From DATDAW01 sp036524675 (GTDB taxonomy: Bacteria > Verrucomicrobiota > Verrucomicrobiia > Chthoniobacterales > DASVRZ01), in the NCBI GenBank assembly GCA_036524675.1, contig DATDBU010000136.1, positions 1-33,554 of the forward strand: a stretch of 33,554 nt of DNA, read 5' to 3'. Positions 7,033 to 15,339 of the stretch are shown here, piece by piece. Each line of letters begins with the position of its first letter. The stretch's first letter is position 1. Below the pieces are notes generated by a model. That model worked only from the letters and a program-made list of their open reading frames with translations, made no database searches and had not been told where the DNA came from. The position numbers and the translations under genes were made by a program.

Positions 7033-8214
7033 TCAGTGGTTGCGCTGCCAGACAACCAGGAGGTTGTTGATCACTTCGGCTTTCGGGGGTTCGCAGACAC
7101 GGGAGATGTCCACCTGCAGACCATTTTTTTGATAAAGCGTGAAGGGACTTTCGGAGAACTTGATCGGAACAGACGGGTTACCGGGACGGAGGCCGTGGCT
7201 CAAAGCGGCACGCTGGATGGGATCAGTGAGGAGGAAATCGAGAAATTTTCCAGCTGCTTTACGCTGTGCGTCGTTGCTCCACGGGGTATTAAGAATGTAA
7301 TACGGATGATCACTCCACATGTTGCGATTTGGATAGGCGACACGGAGTTCTCCCCAGCGCCCCTCGGCGTTCTTGAGGTAGTCGATGGCCACATTCTCAT
7401 AGACGCAAAGGGCGTCGTAACTCGAAGGACCGCGCAACACCATGTCACGCATCATGTTACCAGTGCTGTTGCTGAGCCCGCTAACGCCGCTTTCGAGGCC
7501 ATTCATCCAAGTCTGAAATTGCGGATTGAGGATGTCTTTCAATTCGAGGTCGCGCTCTTTCTTGTGAAACTCGTAGGCCAGCAGCACGAGGGTCATCAAG
7601 CCACTGTTGGACTGATTCGGGTGCGTATGGCCAAATTTAAAAAGGCCCCATTCCGGTTTTTTAGCGATGGCATCCCATCCGCCCGGTTCGCGCAAGGCTT
7701 GCGCGACGGTATCAAAGCTAACCTGACCGTATTTCCCGGTGAATGCGTCGTAACGTTCGCTCCAAAAGACAAAAACCATCGGACTGAGCGCGAGTTGCTC
7801 CTCGCGGACAACTGGATTCGAATTGTTTTTGATAGTCCATTCCTGAACGAAAACATCTTTGTAGAGGGACGACGCCGGGCTCCACACATTGATCCGCTGA
7901 TCTCCGGCAACGATTGCCTGGGCGCCCTCAAGCGAGCCCAGGGGGATGAGGTTAACCTGGACGTTACGTCCATCCTTCGTCTTCGCGAATTCATCGACAG
8001 CCCATTGTAGCCAGCGTTGTTTTTCCGTGCCGTAGGCGATGCCTATTTCGACTCTTTTGTCGTCGAAAACCGGCGCGGGGCTCTCGACAGAAGGCGTCGC
8101 GGTTCCGCCTATCGGTTTTTTGGCAAACATCAGCCACGTGCCATAACCACATGCCCCGATAAAAAGCAGGATGAGTAATTTTCCAAGCCAGGTGAGTTTT
8201 GGTGTTTCGGCCAT
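7033..8214 (-). CDS. Membrane-anchored extracellular solute-binding-type protein
   Basis: The 393-residue protein has an N-terminal hydrophobic segment at residues 10-30 (WLGKLLILLFIGACGYGTWL). This is read as an inner-membrane anchor; the IGAC within it could alternatively be a lipobox. The rest is a periplasmic-binding-like fold of the extracellular solute-binding class (IAYGTEKQRWLQWAVDEFAK, NVWSPASSLYKDVF, LALSPMVFVFW). FKFGHTHPNQSNSGL at about 192-206 closely matches FKFGHTHPEYSNSGL in the upstream gene, so the two are paralogues. No ABC permease or ATPase lies nearby, so a classical import role is doubtful; a ligand-sensing or scaffold role with the upstream VWA lipoprotein is inferred. 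It starts 73 bp after that gene. Confidence 0.8.
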   Translation of the reverse strand: MAETPKLTWLGKLLILLFIGACGYGTWLMFAKKPIGGTATPSVESPAPVFDDKRVEIGIAYGTEKQRWLQWAVDEFAKTKDGRNVQVNLIPLGSLEGAQAIVAGDQRINVWSPASSLYKDVFVQEWTIKNNSNPVVREEQLALSPMVFVFWSERYDAFTGKYGQVSFDTVAQALREPGGWDAIAKKPEWGLFKFGHTHPNQSNSGLMTLVLLAYEFHKKERDLELKDILNPQFQTWMNGLESGVSGLSNSTGNMMRDMVLRGPSSYDALCVYENVAIDYLKNAEGRWGELRVAYPNRNMWSDHPYYILNTPWSNDAQRKAAGKFLDFLLTDPIQRAALSHGLRPGNPSVPIKFSESPFTLYQKNGLQVDISRVCEPPKAEVINNLLVVWQRNH

Positions 8215-8287
8215 GAAAAGTTATTAAGTTCTTACTCGTCCCCGGCGGCCCAAGAATTGCGATTGGGAGCATGAGTAGGATTACGAT

Positions 8288-9973
8288 TCAAAAGAAGGTC
8301 GCTATCTCTTTGAAAACCTCTCGGATGTTTTGCGGCGTTCCCTTGTAAAACTTCGCCTGTGTTGCGTTTGCGATCCGTTCAAGAACGTCTTGTTGAGCCT
8401 CTGCGCCGTAACCAATAGTGAAAACACGGATGTTGCGCGTCTCATTGTCGGATTGAATGCGCTGGATCAATTGTTCGAGTGTCAATTCGCTATCCGTATC
8501 CGCGCCGTCGGTAAGGACGACGACGGCCGTGATCGAGCTGCCAGATTCGCCACGGGTGGACATCTGCATCTGATAGGCCGCGTCAATCGAGTCGTAGAGC
8601 GCGGTCCCGCCGTCGGCGAAAAGGGAGGAAATCTGCCGCTCGTACGCCGCTCGTTTGTCTTTAAGTGGTGCGGGTGCTTCGTTCGCAAGTAGGCGGTTGT
8701 TGAATGGGTCAAGTGCAAAGAGATCCGAGTCGTCGATCTGTTTGAGCAACTCGAGGCCGCCCAGACGGGCATTGTCAATCCGGTTATCCTTGCGCATGCT
8801 GCCTGAGACATCGAAAACGAGTGTGATTCGCGCCTGTTTCTTGTTCTCGTGCCAGAGCCGAAGAGTGGCGTCGATCACTTCGTTGCCTGGCACTTCGAGA
8901 GTCGTTTGCGGCTCGTTCGGGTCGACTCCGTGCGCGGCATCCAGCGGCGCCGCGAGCGGAATTTCCGGCAGGGCGGGGTGGAAACCAAATTGCAACGCCT
9001 GTTGCTGTTGGGCCGGAGCGAGCAGGAAATCGATGTATTTTTTCGCCGCGTCCCGGCGCGCCGGAGTCACCCAATCCCGATCGACGATACCCGCCGGATG
9101 ATCGCTCCAAAACGTGCCTTCCTTGGGATAAATCGCGACCACCGGGAATGGCGTCTGATATTTTCCCGAATACGACTCGATGACCATATTCTCGTAGAGA
9201 ACCGCAGCCGATAGGTACCCGGGCCCACCGGCAAACATTTTCTTCCCGAAGAAACCGGTGGAACTTCCATAATGGACCACCGACTGCTCGATACCGGAAA
9301 GATAAGCGGCGGTCTGCGGCATTTGCAGATCGTCAAGCGTTAAGCCGCTGACTTTACCGGTCGCAGCATAGACTTCGGCGAAAAGAGAAATGAGTCCGCT
9401 ATTGCTGTATTCCGGGTGTGTATGCCCGAACTTAAACTCACCCCATTGCGGAAATCCCTTCGCGCTCCAGGCCCCACGCGTTTTGGCGAGGGCGAGAATG
9501 TCGCTCCAACCGACGGGTTTTCCGGGCCATCCAAGTGCTTCGGCCATGGGCTTCCACATGGCGATAACCACCGGGGAAAGCACCAGATTTTCCGTGGAAC
9601 CGACGAGGTCTCTACCCGTTTTGGTTCGCGACTGGGCGTTGCCGATTTTGATAAAAGCCGCCGACGCTGGGCTCGTGATATCGGCTTTGATCGTCTCATT
9701 GAGGAGTGAATCGATGCATTCGCCAGAACCGAGCGGGATTGCATTGACTTGAATGGCCTTGCCGTCCGCTGTCTTTACTCCGCTCTGATTAAACGCCGCT
9801 GTAGCCGCATTCACCCAATCCTCTTTTTCAGAGCCATAGGTGAAAGTAAGGACAAGTGAATTTTTTGGCGGCAGCGGAGGGGTTTCAGCCTCAGTCCGTG
9901 CTGATTTTCCGCAACCCGCAACCGCGATCCATACTGCTAAACCCACAAAAAGACGGCGGACGATCGGTCCCAC
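8288..9973 (-). CDS. Lipoprotein with solute-binding domain fused to a VWA domain
   Basis: The 561-residue protein has a signal peptide with lipobox VAGC (Cys21). An extracellular solute-binding domain spans about 40-360 (TYGSEKEDWVNAATAAFN, ITSPASAAFIKIG, FKFGHTHPEYSNSGL at 180-194). A von Willebrand factor A domain follows at about 380-560, with an intact metal-binding MIDAS: DVSGS at 388-392, Thr458 in DGGTALYDS, and Asp489 in VVLTDGADTD. VWA domains bind protein ligands through the metal ion, so this is likely an envelope adhesion or assembly factor that also recognises a small ligand. The start is GTG at 9973, which gives a well-formed signal peptide. It heads a three-gene envelope cluster on the minus strand. 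Annotated relatives are called substrate-binding and VWA domain-containing proteins; their physiological role is not established. Confidence 0.88.
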   Translation of the reverse strand: MGPIVRRLFVGLAVWIAVAGCGKSARTEAETPPLPPKNSLVLTFTYGSEKEDWVNAATAAFNQSGVKTADGKAIQVNAIPLGSGECIDSLLNETIKADITSPASAAFIKIGNAQSRTKTGRDLVGSTENLVLSPVVIAMWKPMAEALGWPGKPVGWSDILALAKTRGAWSAKGFPQWGEFKFGHTHPEYSNSGLISLFAEVYAATGKVSGLTLDDLQMPQTAAYLSGIEQSVVHYGSSTGFFGKKMFAGGPGYLSAAVLYENMVIESYSGKYQTPFPVVAIYPKEGTFWSDHPAGIVDRDWVTPARRDAAKKYIDFLLAPAQQQQALQFGFHPALPEIPLAAPLDAAHGVDPNEPQTTLEVPGNEVIDATLRLWHENKKQARITLVFDVSGSMRKDNRIDNARLGGLELLKQIDDSDLFALDPFNNRLLANEAPAPLKDKRAAYERQISSLFADGGTALYDSIDAAYQMQMSTRGESGSSITAVVVLTDGADTDSELTLEQLIQRIQSDNETRNIRVFTIGYGAEAQQDVLERIANATQAKFYKGTPQNIREVFKEIATFF

Positions 9974-9993
9974 GCCGCAAGCGTAGGCGTGGG
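9969..9993. terminator. GC-rich hairpin between fabD and the VWA gene
   Basis: CCCACGCC and GGCGTGGG form 8-bp arms around a 9-nt loop. The structure lies between the fabD stop and the GTG start of the VWA lipoprotein and overlaps that start. No clear T-run follows on the minus strand, so it may instead be a translational control hairpin or chance. Confidence 0.3.
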
Positions 9994-10040
9994 CAGCGGA
10001 TTGGCAACGTGAAAAAGGCTACATTTGTGTGACAAATCGA

Positions 10041-10973
10041 CTACACCAGTGCTCCTACTGCCGCATCCAGCGACGCTGTGTCCTCAACGGAAAGAATGCG
10101 TGTTCCTTTCCGCGTGCGTCCGAGCAGACCGGCGAGCACGCCACCGGGACCGAGCTCGATGAACAGGTCAATTTTTAGTTCGTCCAGCAGATAAATCAGC
10201 GATTCCGTCCAGCGCACGCTGCCTGTGACCTGTTCGGCAAGCGCTCGGCGAATGTCTTCGGCTTTGGTGACAGGCGCAGCGTCGACGTTGCAAATCACGG
10301 GCACAGTCGGTGTGAGCATCGGCGTTTCCGCCAGCGCGACCGAAAGCCGTTGATACGCTGGCTCCATCAACCGCGAATGGAACGCTCCAGCTACATTGAG
10401 CGTCGTTGCCCGGCGAACTCCCGCCTCTTTGGCAAGCGACACGGCAAGCGCGATTTTTGCTGATTCGCCCGAGATAACAATCTGCCCTGGGCAATTTAAA
10501 TTCGCCACGTCGACATCCGTTTTGGCGGCAAGATCGCGAATCGCATTTTCTTCGCCGCCGATGAGCGCTGCCATTCCGCCGTCACTTTCCATACATGCTT
10601 CCTCCATGTAGGCGCTCCGCTTTTGCACCAGCCCGAGACCCGTTGCGAAATCAAACGTTCCGGCCGCTGCATGCGCTGTAAACTCTCCGAGCGACAAACC
10701 AGCTGTCGCGGCAAATTCCAAGCCCGGAACACGCTCCTTCAACGCTGAAAATACCGCCAGCCCATGCACATACAACGCCGGCTGTGCAACTGCGGTCCGC
10801 GTCAACTCCTCCACGGGGCCATTGAAAGCGATATCGCTGAGGGAAAATCCGAGCAAATCATCTGCCGTCCGAAAAAGCTCCTCGGCGGCAGGGAAATTTT
10901 CGACCAAATCCCGGCCCATCCCAACCGTTTGCGCCCCTTGACCGGAAAACAGCAGTGCGATTCTTTGACTCAT
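10041..10973 (-). CDS. fabD: Malonyl-CoA:ACP transacylase
   Basis: FabD moves the malonyl group from CoA to acyl carrier protein to start fatty-acid elongation in the cytoplasm. The 310-residue length is typical. The N-terminal FSGQGAQTVGMG, the nucleophile elbow GLSLGE (Ser94), the arginine in QKRSAYM (near 119) and the catalytic histidine in AGAFHSRLM (His199) are all present. The elbow reads GLSLGE instead of the E. coli GHSLGE, a variant I know from other phyla. No other fab gene is adjacent. There is no recognisable Shine-Dalgarno before the ATG. The VWA lipoprotein gene follows after 67 bp but is functionally unrelated, so co-transcription is uncertain. Confidence 0.95.
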   Translation of the reverse strand: MSQRIALLFSGQGAQTVGMGRDLVENFPAAEELFRTADDLLGFSLSDIAFNGPVEELTRTAVAQPALYVHGLAVFSALKERVPGLEFAATAGLSLGEFTAHAAAGTFDFATGLGLVQKRSAYMEEACMESDGGMAALIGGEENAIRDLAAKTDVDVANLNCPGQIVISGESAKIALAVSLAKEAGVRRATTLNVAGAFHSRLMEPAYQRLSVALAETPMLTPTVPVICNVDAAPVTKAEDIRRALAEQVTGSVRWTESLIYLLDELKIDLFIELGPGGVLAGLLGRTRKGTRILSVEDTASLDAAVGALV

Positions 10974-11005
10974 AGGGGGACCACACTAAGTCAGGAACGC
11001 GAAAG

Positions 11006-11062
11006 GTGAGAAGTGAGAAGTGAGAAGTCCCTCCCGTTCGCTTTTCACCTCTCACCATTCAC
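11006..11062. repeat. Heptamer tandem repeat with an inverted partner
   Basis: GTGAGAA occurs three times in tandem at 11006-11026. The facing sequence at 11041-11062 (CTTTTCACCTCTCACC onwards) is its approximate reverse complement, matching 17 of 22 positions. The pair can fold into an imperfect hairpin between fabD and the tRNA gene. Confidence 0.5.
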
Positions 11063-11130
11063 GCTTTCCGTCGAACTCACACCCTCTCTTGCTCCGGCGC
11101 CAAATTCGAATACACTCCCGGCCACGCAAC

Positions 11131-11218
11131 GGAGGGGTGGTAGAGCGGTCTATTGCGCCAGTCTTGAAAACTGGAGAGCCGAAAGGCTCCGTGGGTTCGA
11201 ATCCCACCCCCTCCGCCA
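11131..11218 (+). tRNA. tRNA-Ser (UGA anticodon)
   Basis: The 88-nt cloverleaf has acceptor arms GGAGGGG and CCCCTCC (11208-11214), discriminator G and an encoded CCA (11216-11218). The anticodon stem CCAGT/ACTGG encloses loop CTTGAAA with anticodon TGA at 11165-11167. The long variable arm AGAGCCGAAAGGCTCC is the class II serine signature, and the T arm is GTGGGTTCGAATCCCAC. It reads UCN serine codons. Confidence 0.97.
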
Positions 11219-11275
11219 CCTACGAAAATCTGCAACAGCTGCGTGTATTCCGGCGACTTGGCAGGCACGTCGGAT

Positions 11276-11725
11276 TCACCCGTTCACCAGCTCAAAAATA
11301 CGGTGCTCGACCACGCCAGGCGCCCCTCACCCACCGCCACGACACGATTCAGCCAGCGGTAACGCGTATCGCCAGTCTCGAAACGGGCTGAGTCGTCAGA
11401 TAGGCGTCGCCGTACTCGGTGGAACCGCCTCCGCAAGCGCAACGCTCATCTTTTCACTCATCACAAACACACCGTGATACTGAACATAAAATGCGCGCTC
11501 CATCGCCAGTTTCGAGCAACAGACGGACATCCATGGGCCAGACCCCCTCGGCATCGGCCAGAATCCAGTCGCCGCCGCCCGGCAGAACTCTGCCTTTTGC
11601 AATCGTGGCCCTTCGAAAGTTCCTCCACCGGCGACGGAAACGAGGCGAGTTCCATAGGGCCCCGTCCCTGCCTCAACAGGAACACTGGCATCGATGCGCA
11701 AAGTCAAAAATGGTTCAAGTTTCAT
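11276..11725 (-). pseudogene. DUF3237 family gene broken by about five frameshifts
   Basis: Joining frames gives an almost complete DUF3237 protein of about 150 residues. The order is MKLEPFLTLRIDASVPVEAG and GGGTFEGPRL from the ATG at 11725; GGDWILADAEGVWPMDVRLL then LETGDGARI in the next frame; YVQYHGVFVMSEKMSVALAE back in the first; GGSTEYGDAYLTTQP; FETGDTRYRWLNRVVAVGEG; and finally VVEHRIFELVNG with a TGA at 11276-11278. The order and spacing match the family (N-terminal KLEPLFTL, middle DGA-IYVQYHG, C-terminal FETGDPRY-WLNR). The shifts sum to zero, so start and stop are in the same frame. The overall length is normal, so decay is by small indels, not truncation. Cryptic sequencing errors are the alternative, but neighbouring long genes are clean. 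Confidence 0.7.
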
Positions 11726-11794
11726 CGAGAACGGTGCAGAGCTGGCACTTTGGGTCTCGTTCGCTCTCTTTGCTGCCTTCTGTTCAGATTTCCC

Positions 11795-13012
11795 CTACTT
11801 TTTCGCTCCCAAGAACTCTGTCGCGAAGAAAAGAAGCGCGCCCATAGGCATGGCGAAGCCGATCCAGGACGCCAGATTCCAGCCGCCGTGGGCGTAGGCC
11901 CAACCGCCGATCGCGGAACCCGTGGCGCCGCCGAGAAAAAAGATCGCGATGAAAAGGCCGTTGAGCCGGCTCCGGGTCTCAGCACCCACCCCAAAAAGCG
12001 CGCGCTGCCCGGTGATCAGGCTCGCTGACACTCCGAAGTCGATCACAATTCCAGCAGCCGTTAGAATTCCAAGCGCTGGCGGGCTGCCGTCTTCGCTCAG
12101 GCGTGACAGCGGGAATCCCACCGCGACAAGCGCAATCGCCCATCCGGTCACACCGCGACTCCAGCCTTTGTCGGCCAGCCGCCCCGCAATTGGTGCGGCA
12201 ATAGCGCCAGCGACACCTGCGAGCGCAAAGAGTGCAATTCCATGTTGTGTGAGCCGAAAAGCTGGTCCAGCCAAAAATAGAGGCGCCGTCGTCCAAAACA
12301 GGCTGAATGCCCCAAAAAGAAACCACTGATACGCTGCACGCCTCCTCAATAGTGGCGTCGTCAGCAGTAATCGCCAAAGCGACGCGATCAGAGTCCCATA
12401 GTTCGACGTCGTCACCGGCCGACGTTCCGGCAATACGCGGTATAAAATCATTGCCAACGCTGCGATTGCCGCCGCCGAAAGGACAAAGACCGCGTGCCAG
12501 CCCCACAAACCCGCCACCAGACTCGATGCCGGACGCGCCAACATGATGCCAATCATCAACCCGCTCATCACGTTGCCCACAACCTGACCACGCGTCTCCT
12601 CAGTTGCAAAATGCGCTGCATACGGGACCAAAATCTGCGCGGACACGGAACTAAGCCCGATGAAGAGCGCTGACGCTAGGAACACGGCCGGATGATTCGC
12701 AAAAGCCGACGCCATCAGGGCTGCGACCGTGGCCAAGAGCGACGCGACTACGACCCGCCGATTTTCCACCAAATCGCCCAGTGGCACGACGAACAGCAGC
12801 CCTAGGCAATATCCGATCTGTGTCAGCGTCACGATCAATCCCGCGGAACCCTTGGCCATGCCCAGCGACTGGCTGATAGGCCCCGCGAGCGGCTGGGAAT
12901 AATACAGATTCGCAACAATCAACCCGCACGACGACGCCAAAAGCAGCGTTATCCATCCGGGAACATCTTTTCTGGCGGCGGTAGTTCGAGTGGCGCAAAT
13001 GTCAGGCGGCAT
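11795..13012 (-). CDS. MFS transporter, probable drug/metabolite exporter
   Basis: The 405-residue protein has about twelve hydrophobic helices, as in major facilitator proteins. Helix 1 carries the phrase GLIVANLYYSQPLAGPISQS. The loop between helices 2 and 3 holds the family motif region VPLGDLVENRRVV. Helix 5 contains the GIMLARPASSLVAGLWGW block, reminiscent of the antiporter motif C region. A second repeat has GRLADKGWSRG. Substrate cannot be inferred; relatives are proton-driven efflux proteins. The frame extends to 13060, but the ATG at 13012 has GGAAGG about 9 bp upstream and gives a normal N-terminus (MPPDICATRTTAARKDVPGW). It is divergent from the DNA glycosylase gene, sharing about 100 bp of promoter region. 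Confidence 0.88.
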   Translation of the reverse strand: MPPDICATRTTAARKDVPGWITLLLASSCGLIVANLYYSQPLAGPISQSLGMAKGSAGLIVTLTQIGYCLGLLFVVPLGDLVENRRVVVASLLATVAALMASAFANHPAVFLASALFIGLSSVSAQILVPYAAHFATEETRGQVVGNVMSGLMIGIMLARPASSLVAGLWGWHAVFVLSAAAIAALAMILYRVLPERRPVTTSNYGTLIASLWRLLLTTPLLRRRAAYQWFLFGAFSLFWTTAPLFLAGPAFRLTQHGIALFALAGVAGAIAAPIAGRLADKGWSRGVTGWAIALVAVGFPLSRLSEDGSPPALGILTAAGIVIDFGVSASLITGQRALFGVGAETRSRLNGLFIAIFFLGGATGSAIGGWAYAHGGWNLASWIGFAMPMGALLFFATEFLGAKK

Positions 13013-13110
13013 GGCAAATTGCCTTCCACCATCATGCAATCGCCAAATCCTGCAACGCACAGGCCGGAGAGTGTCTTATCATCGCCACGAAGCCTCGATG
13101 TTCGTTCCGC

Positions 13111-14034
13111 ATGCACCCCAGATCCGTGATGACCTTCTCCCTGAAGCTGCCTCAAAACTATCGCAGCCAGGAAGTGTTCGCCTTCCACGGACGCGATCCC
13201 GAAGGTCTCGCCGAACGAGTCGAGCCGGATCGCATTCGCAAAGGATTCGTCATGAACGGAATAGCGCTGGTGCTCGATATTTCTCTGCGACCGGGGCTCG
13301 CCGGGTGCCGCGTAAATGCCGATGGAAGCCTGGCAACCGTGTCCGGCGAAAAGCTCCGACGAATCGCACGCAATCTGCTGGCGCTCTCGATCCGTCCCGA
13401 GCCGTTTGAGATGTCGGTGAAAACAGACTCGCTTCTCGGGCCGTTGGTGCAAAAACAGAGGGGTCTGCGCATTCCCCAGACAGCCACACCGTTTGAAGCC
13501 CTCACCTGGGCCATCATCGGTCAGCAGATCAATCTTCCGTTTGCGATAGCGCTTCGACGAACTCTCATTCGCCTCGCCGGGCAACAGCATTCAAGCGGTT
13601 TATGGTGTTATCCCGATGCAGCCGCCGTCGCGCGGTTGAATGCGGAGGAACTGGGACGACAAAAGTTTTCGAAAGCAAAAGCAGAGGCTTTGGTCCGCCT
13701 GGCGCGAATGGTCGATAGCGGGGAACTGCCGATTGACACATGGGAGCAAAGGTCCGTCGAGGAAATCGCCGCATCGCTGTTGGTGCTCAAAGGAATCGGT
13801 CCATGGACCGTCAACTACGCGCTCTTGCGCGGATTTGGCTGCGAAGATTGCTCGCTCCATGGCGATGCCGCCATCAGGAACGCGCTTCGCCGGCTTCAAG
13901 GAAACGGCGCCAACGGCACTGACGAGACCAAACCGTCGATTGCCGATGCCCAGCTTTTTCTGGAGCGATACAAACCTCATCGCTCTCTTGCAGCGGCTCA
14001 TCTCTGGGCCAGCCTGAATTTTTCTGCATCCTAA
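13111..14034 (+). CDS. alkA: AlkA-type DNA-3-methyladenine glycosylase II
   Basis: This base-excision repair enzyme removes alkylated purines from DNA. The 307-residue protein has an N-terminal TBP-like AlkA_N domain, then the HhH-GPD domain from about residue 125 (TPFEALTWAIIGQQINLPFA). The helix-hairpin-helix LKGIGPWTVNYALLRGFG is at about 226-243, and the catalytic aspartate is Asp252 in LHGDAAIR. The E. coli enzyme has the same arrangement. The ATG at 13111 is used; a second ATG at 13129 is equally plausible as neither has a good ribosome site. No ada or ogt gene is next to it. It is convergent with the universal stress protein gene, 15 bp apart. Confidence 0.92.
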   Translation: MHPRSVMTFSLKLPQNYRSQEVFAFHGRDPEGLAERVEPDRIRKGFVMNGIALVLDISLRPGLAGCRVNADGSLATVSGEKLRRIARNLLALSIRPEPFEMSVKTDSLLGPLVQKQRGLRIPQTATPFEALTWAIIGQQINLPFAIALRRTLIRLAGQQHSSGLWCYPDAAAVARLNAEELGRQKFSKAKAEALVRLARMVDSGELPIDTWEQRSVEEIAASLLVLKGIGPWTVNYALLRGFGCEDCSLHGDAAIRNALRRLQGNGANGTDETKPSIADAQLFLERYKPHRSLAAAHLWASLNFSAS

Positions 14035-14049
14035 AACCAGCTGCAAGGC

Positions 14050-14589
14050 TCATGCATTCTCGCCATCTCCCCGGCGCACGACGAGCACGGGACACGGTGC
14101 ATGGCGCACGATTCTTTCGGCAGTGCTCCCCATAAGAACGTGCTTGAGACCGGTATAACCATGAGTCGTGATGATGATAAGATCGACCCCCAAGTCACGG
14201 GCCACCTTCGTGATGATGTCAAAAGGCTGTCCGACATGGACGATTACTTCATTTACGAACTCCGGATTAAGAGTCTCCCTGGCCAGAGTCTCCCTGGCCA
14301 GTGCCGCGAGCTCCTCTTTCCTGGTGTTCACCGGGAAAGCATCCGTCGACGCGCCATAGGTTATATCCGTTGGGTAAGGCAGCGGCTCGATGATATGGAC
14401 CAAGGTTATCCTTGCTCCAAAATACTTGGCGAAAGGAACCGCATATTCGAGTGCCTTGCGAGCGGTCTTCGAGAAGTCAATGGGCACCAAGATATTCTTA
14501 AGATCCAAAAAAGCTGGTAAGGAAATACGACCCTTATCCGACTCCTCCCTGCCGGCGTCTGTCTTCGATGATTTTTCCTGGGGATTCAT
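14050..14589 (-). CDS. Universal stress protein (UspA family)
   Basis: The 179-residue cytoplasmic protein has a 30-residue hydrophilic N-terminal extension before the single Usp domain. Domain marks are ILVPIDFSKTARKALEYA at the first strand, the helix LDLIIITTHGYTG-like region (VDLIIITTHGYTGLKHVLMG), and the ATP-binding pattern G-x2-G-x9-G-S in HGYTGLKHVLMGSTAERIV, followed by APCPVLVVRR. This suggests the nucleotide-binding type. A 15-bp tandem duplication at 14271-14300 produces LARETLARETL in the helix before the central strand, lengthening the protein by five residues. The gene follows the secreted-protein gene by 37 bp on the same strand, so they may be co-transcribed. Confidence 0.92.
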   Translation of the reverse strand: MNPQEKSSKTDAGREESDKGRISLPAFLDLKNILVPIDFSKTARKALEYAVPFAKYFGARITLVHIIEPLPYPTDITYGASTDAFPVNTRKEELAALARETLARETLNPEFVNEVIVHVGQPFDIITKVARDLGVDLIIITTHGYTGLKHVLMGSTAERIVRHAPCPVLVVRRGDGENA

Positions 14590-14626
14590 AAGCTTGATTC
14601 ATTGAAGGTTCTGCAGGTCCCTACGT

Positions 14627-15151
14627 TCAGGCCGGACCAGTCGCAGCGCCCGGAGGCCGGAACTCCATTGCGACAATGACTTGATAGCGTGTCGTCGATA
14701 GATGGATTCGAACGTAAAAACGGCCGAGGTTCACCTCACGAACATCGGGGCCTGCATCAAGCAGCGCATAGAGTTGCTCGCTTTCCGAACGCAGGAAGAA
14801 TGGCGCTTCGAAGAACTCCCGAAGGCGACTCATGCCATACTCACCCTCCGCGAACAGGATGATACCGATGTTTTGCCCGAGACTTGAAATCGAAAGAGTC
14901 ACCTTATCGTCGGCATAATCACGATCCACAAAGACAAAACGGTTGTCGCTTGTTTTCCTGGGCGCCCTGCCAAACGCATCCTCGAAAAACGCAAGCACTT
15001 GCTCCAAGGAAAATGGCAGAACTTCGCCGCGAACGACCGATTGATCGGGCCCAACCCGTGAGTCACGTGCTTCAAGCAAATCCGACCCAAAAAGCGGCGA
15101 CAACGCGTTCGCGGCGACCACCGCAAAGGCAATTACTTTGGGAATGCTCAT
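14627..15151 (-). CDS. Secreted protein of unknown function
   Basis: The 174-residue protein has a short N-terminal signal-like segment (KVIAFAVVAANALSPLFGSD), so it is likely exported. The mature part has a helix PFSLEQVLAFFEDAFGR, then alternating strands (RFVFVDRDY, KVTLSISSLG, NIGIILFAEG) and a C-terminal YQVIVAMEFRPPG. I do not recognise a named domain. A strong Shine-Dalgarno, AAGGAGG, lies 7 bp before the ATG, one of the few clear ones in the window, suggesting good translation. The universal stress protein gene follows after 37 bp. Confidence 0.7.
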   Translation of the reverse strand: MSIPKVIAFAVVAANALSPLFGSDLLEARDSRVGPDQSVVRGEVLPFSLEQVLAFFEDAFGRAPRKTSDNRFVFVDRDYADDKVTLSISSLGQNIGIILFAEGEYGMSRLREFFEAPFFLRSESEQLYALLDAGPDVREVNLGRFYVRIHLSTTRYQVIVAMEFRPPGAATGPA

Positions 15152-15339
15152 TTGGCACCTCCTTTGATTATCTTATGACGAAGCAACGGCACGTCCACAC
15201 CGGGATTGCCCTATTCTTTCCTCATCTTGCCGTGGCGGCCGTGCCACGAGCTGTTCTGTCAATCGAAGGCACGAGACGAATCCGCAGTGGCCGTGCACAC
15301 AGGATATTTTATGATTAAGGTGATCGGTAGCTCGACAAC

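Noticed and set aside
6730..8010. A 426-codon plus-strand frame opposite the solute-binding gene
   Set aside because: The minus strand has a paralogue-supported protein; the plus-strand frame also crosses the inverted repeat and lacks motifs.
10041..10973. GLSLGE replacing GHSLGE at the FabD active site as a novelty
   Set aside because: The serine and histidine of catalysis are intact, and this elbow variant is known in FabD proteins of other phyla.
11131..11218. Integration site of a mobile element at the tRNA-Ser gene
   Set aside because: No repeat of the tRNA 3' end and no integrase gene is found in the window.
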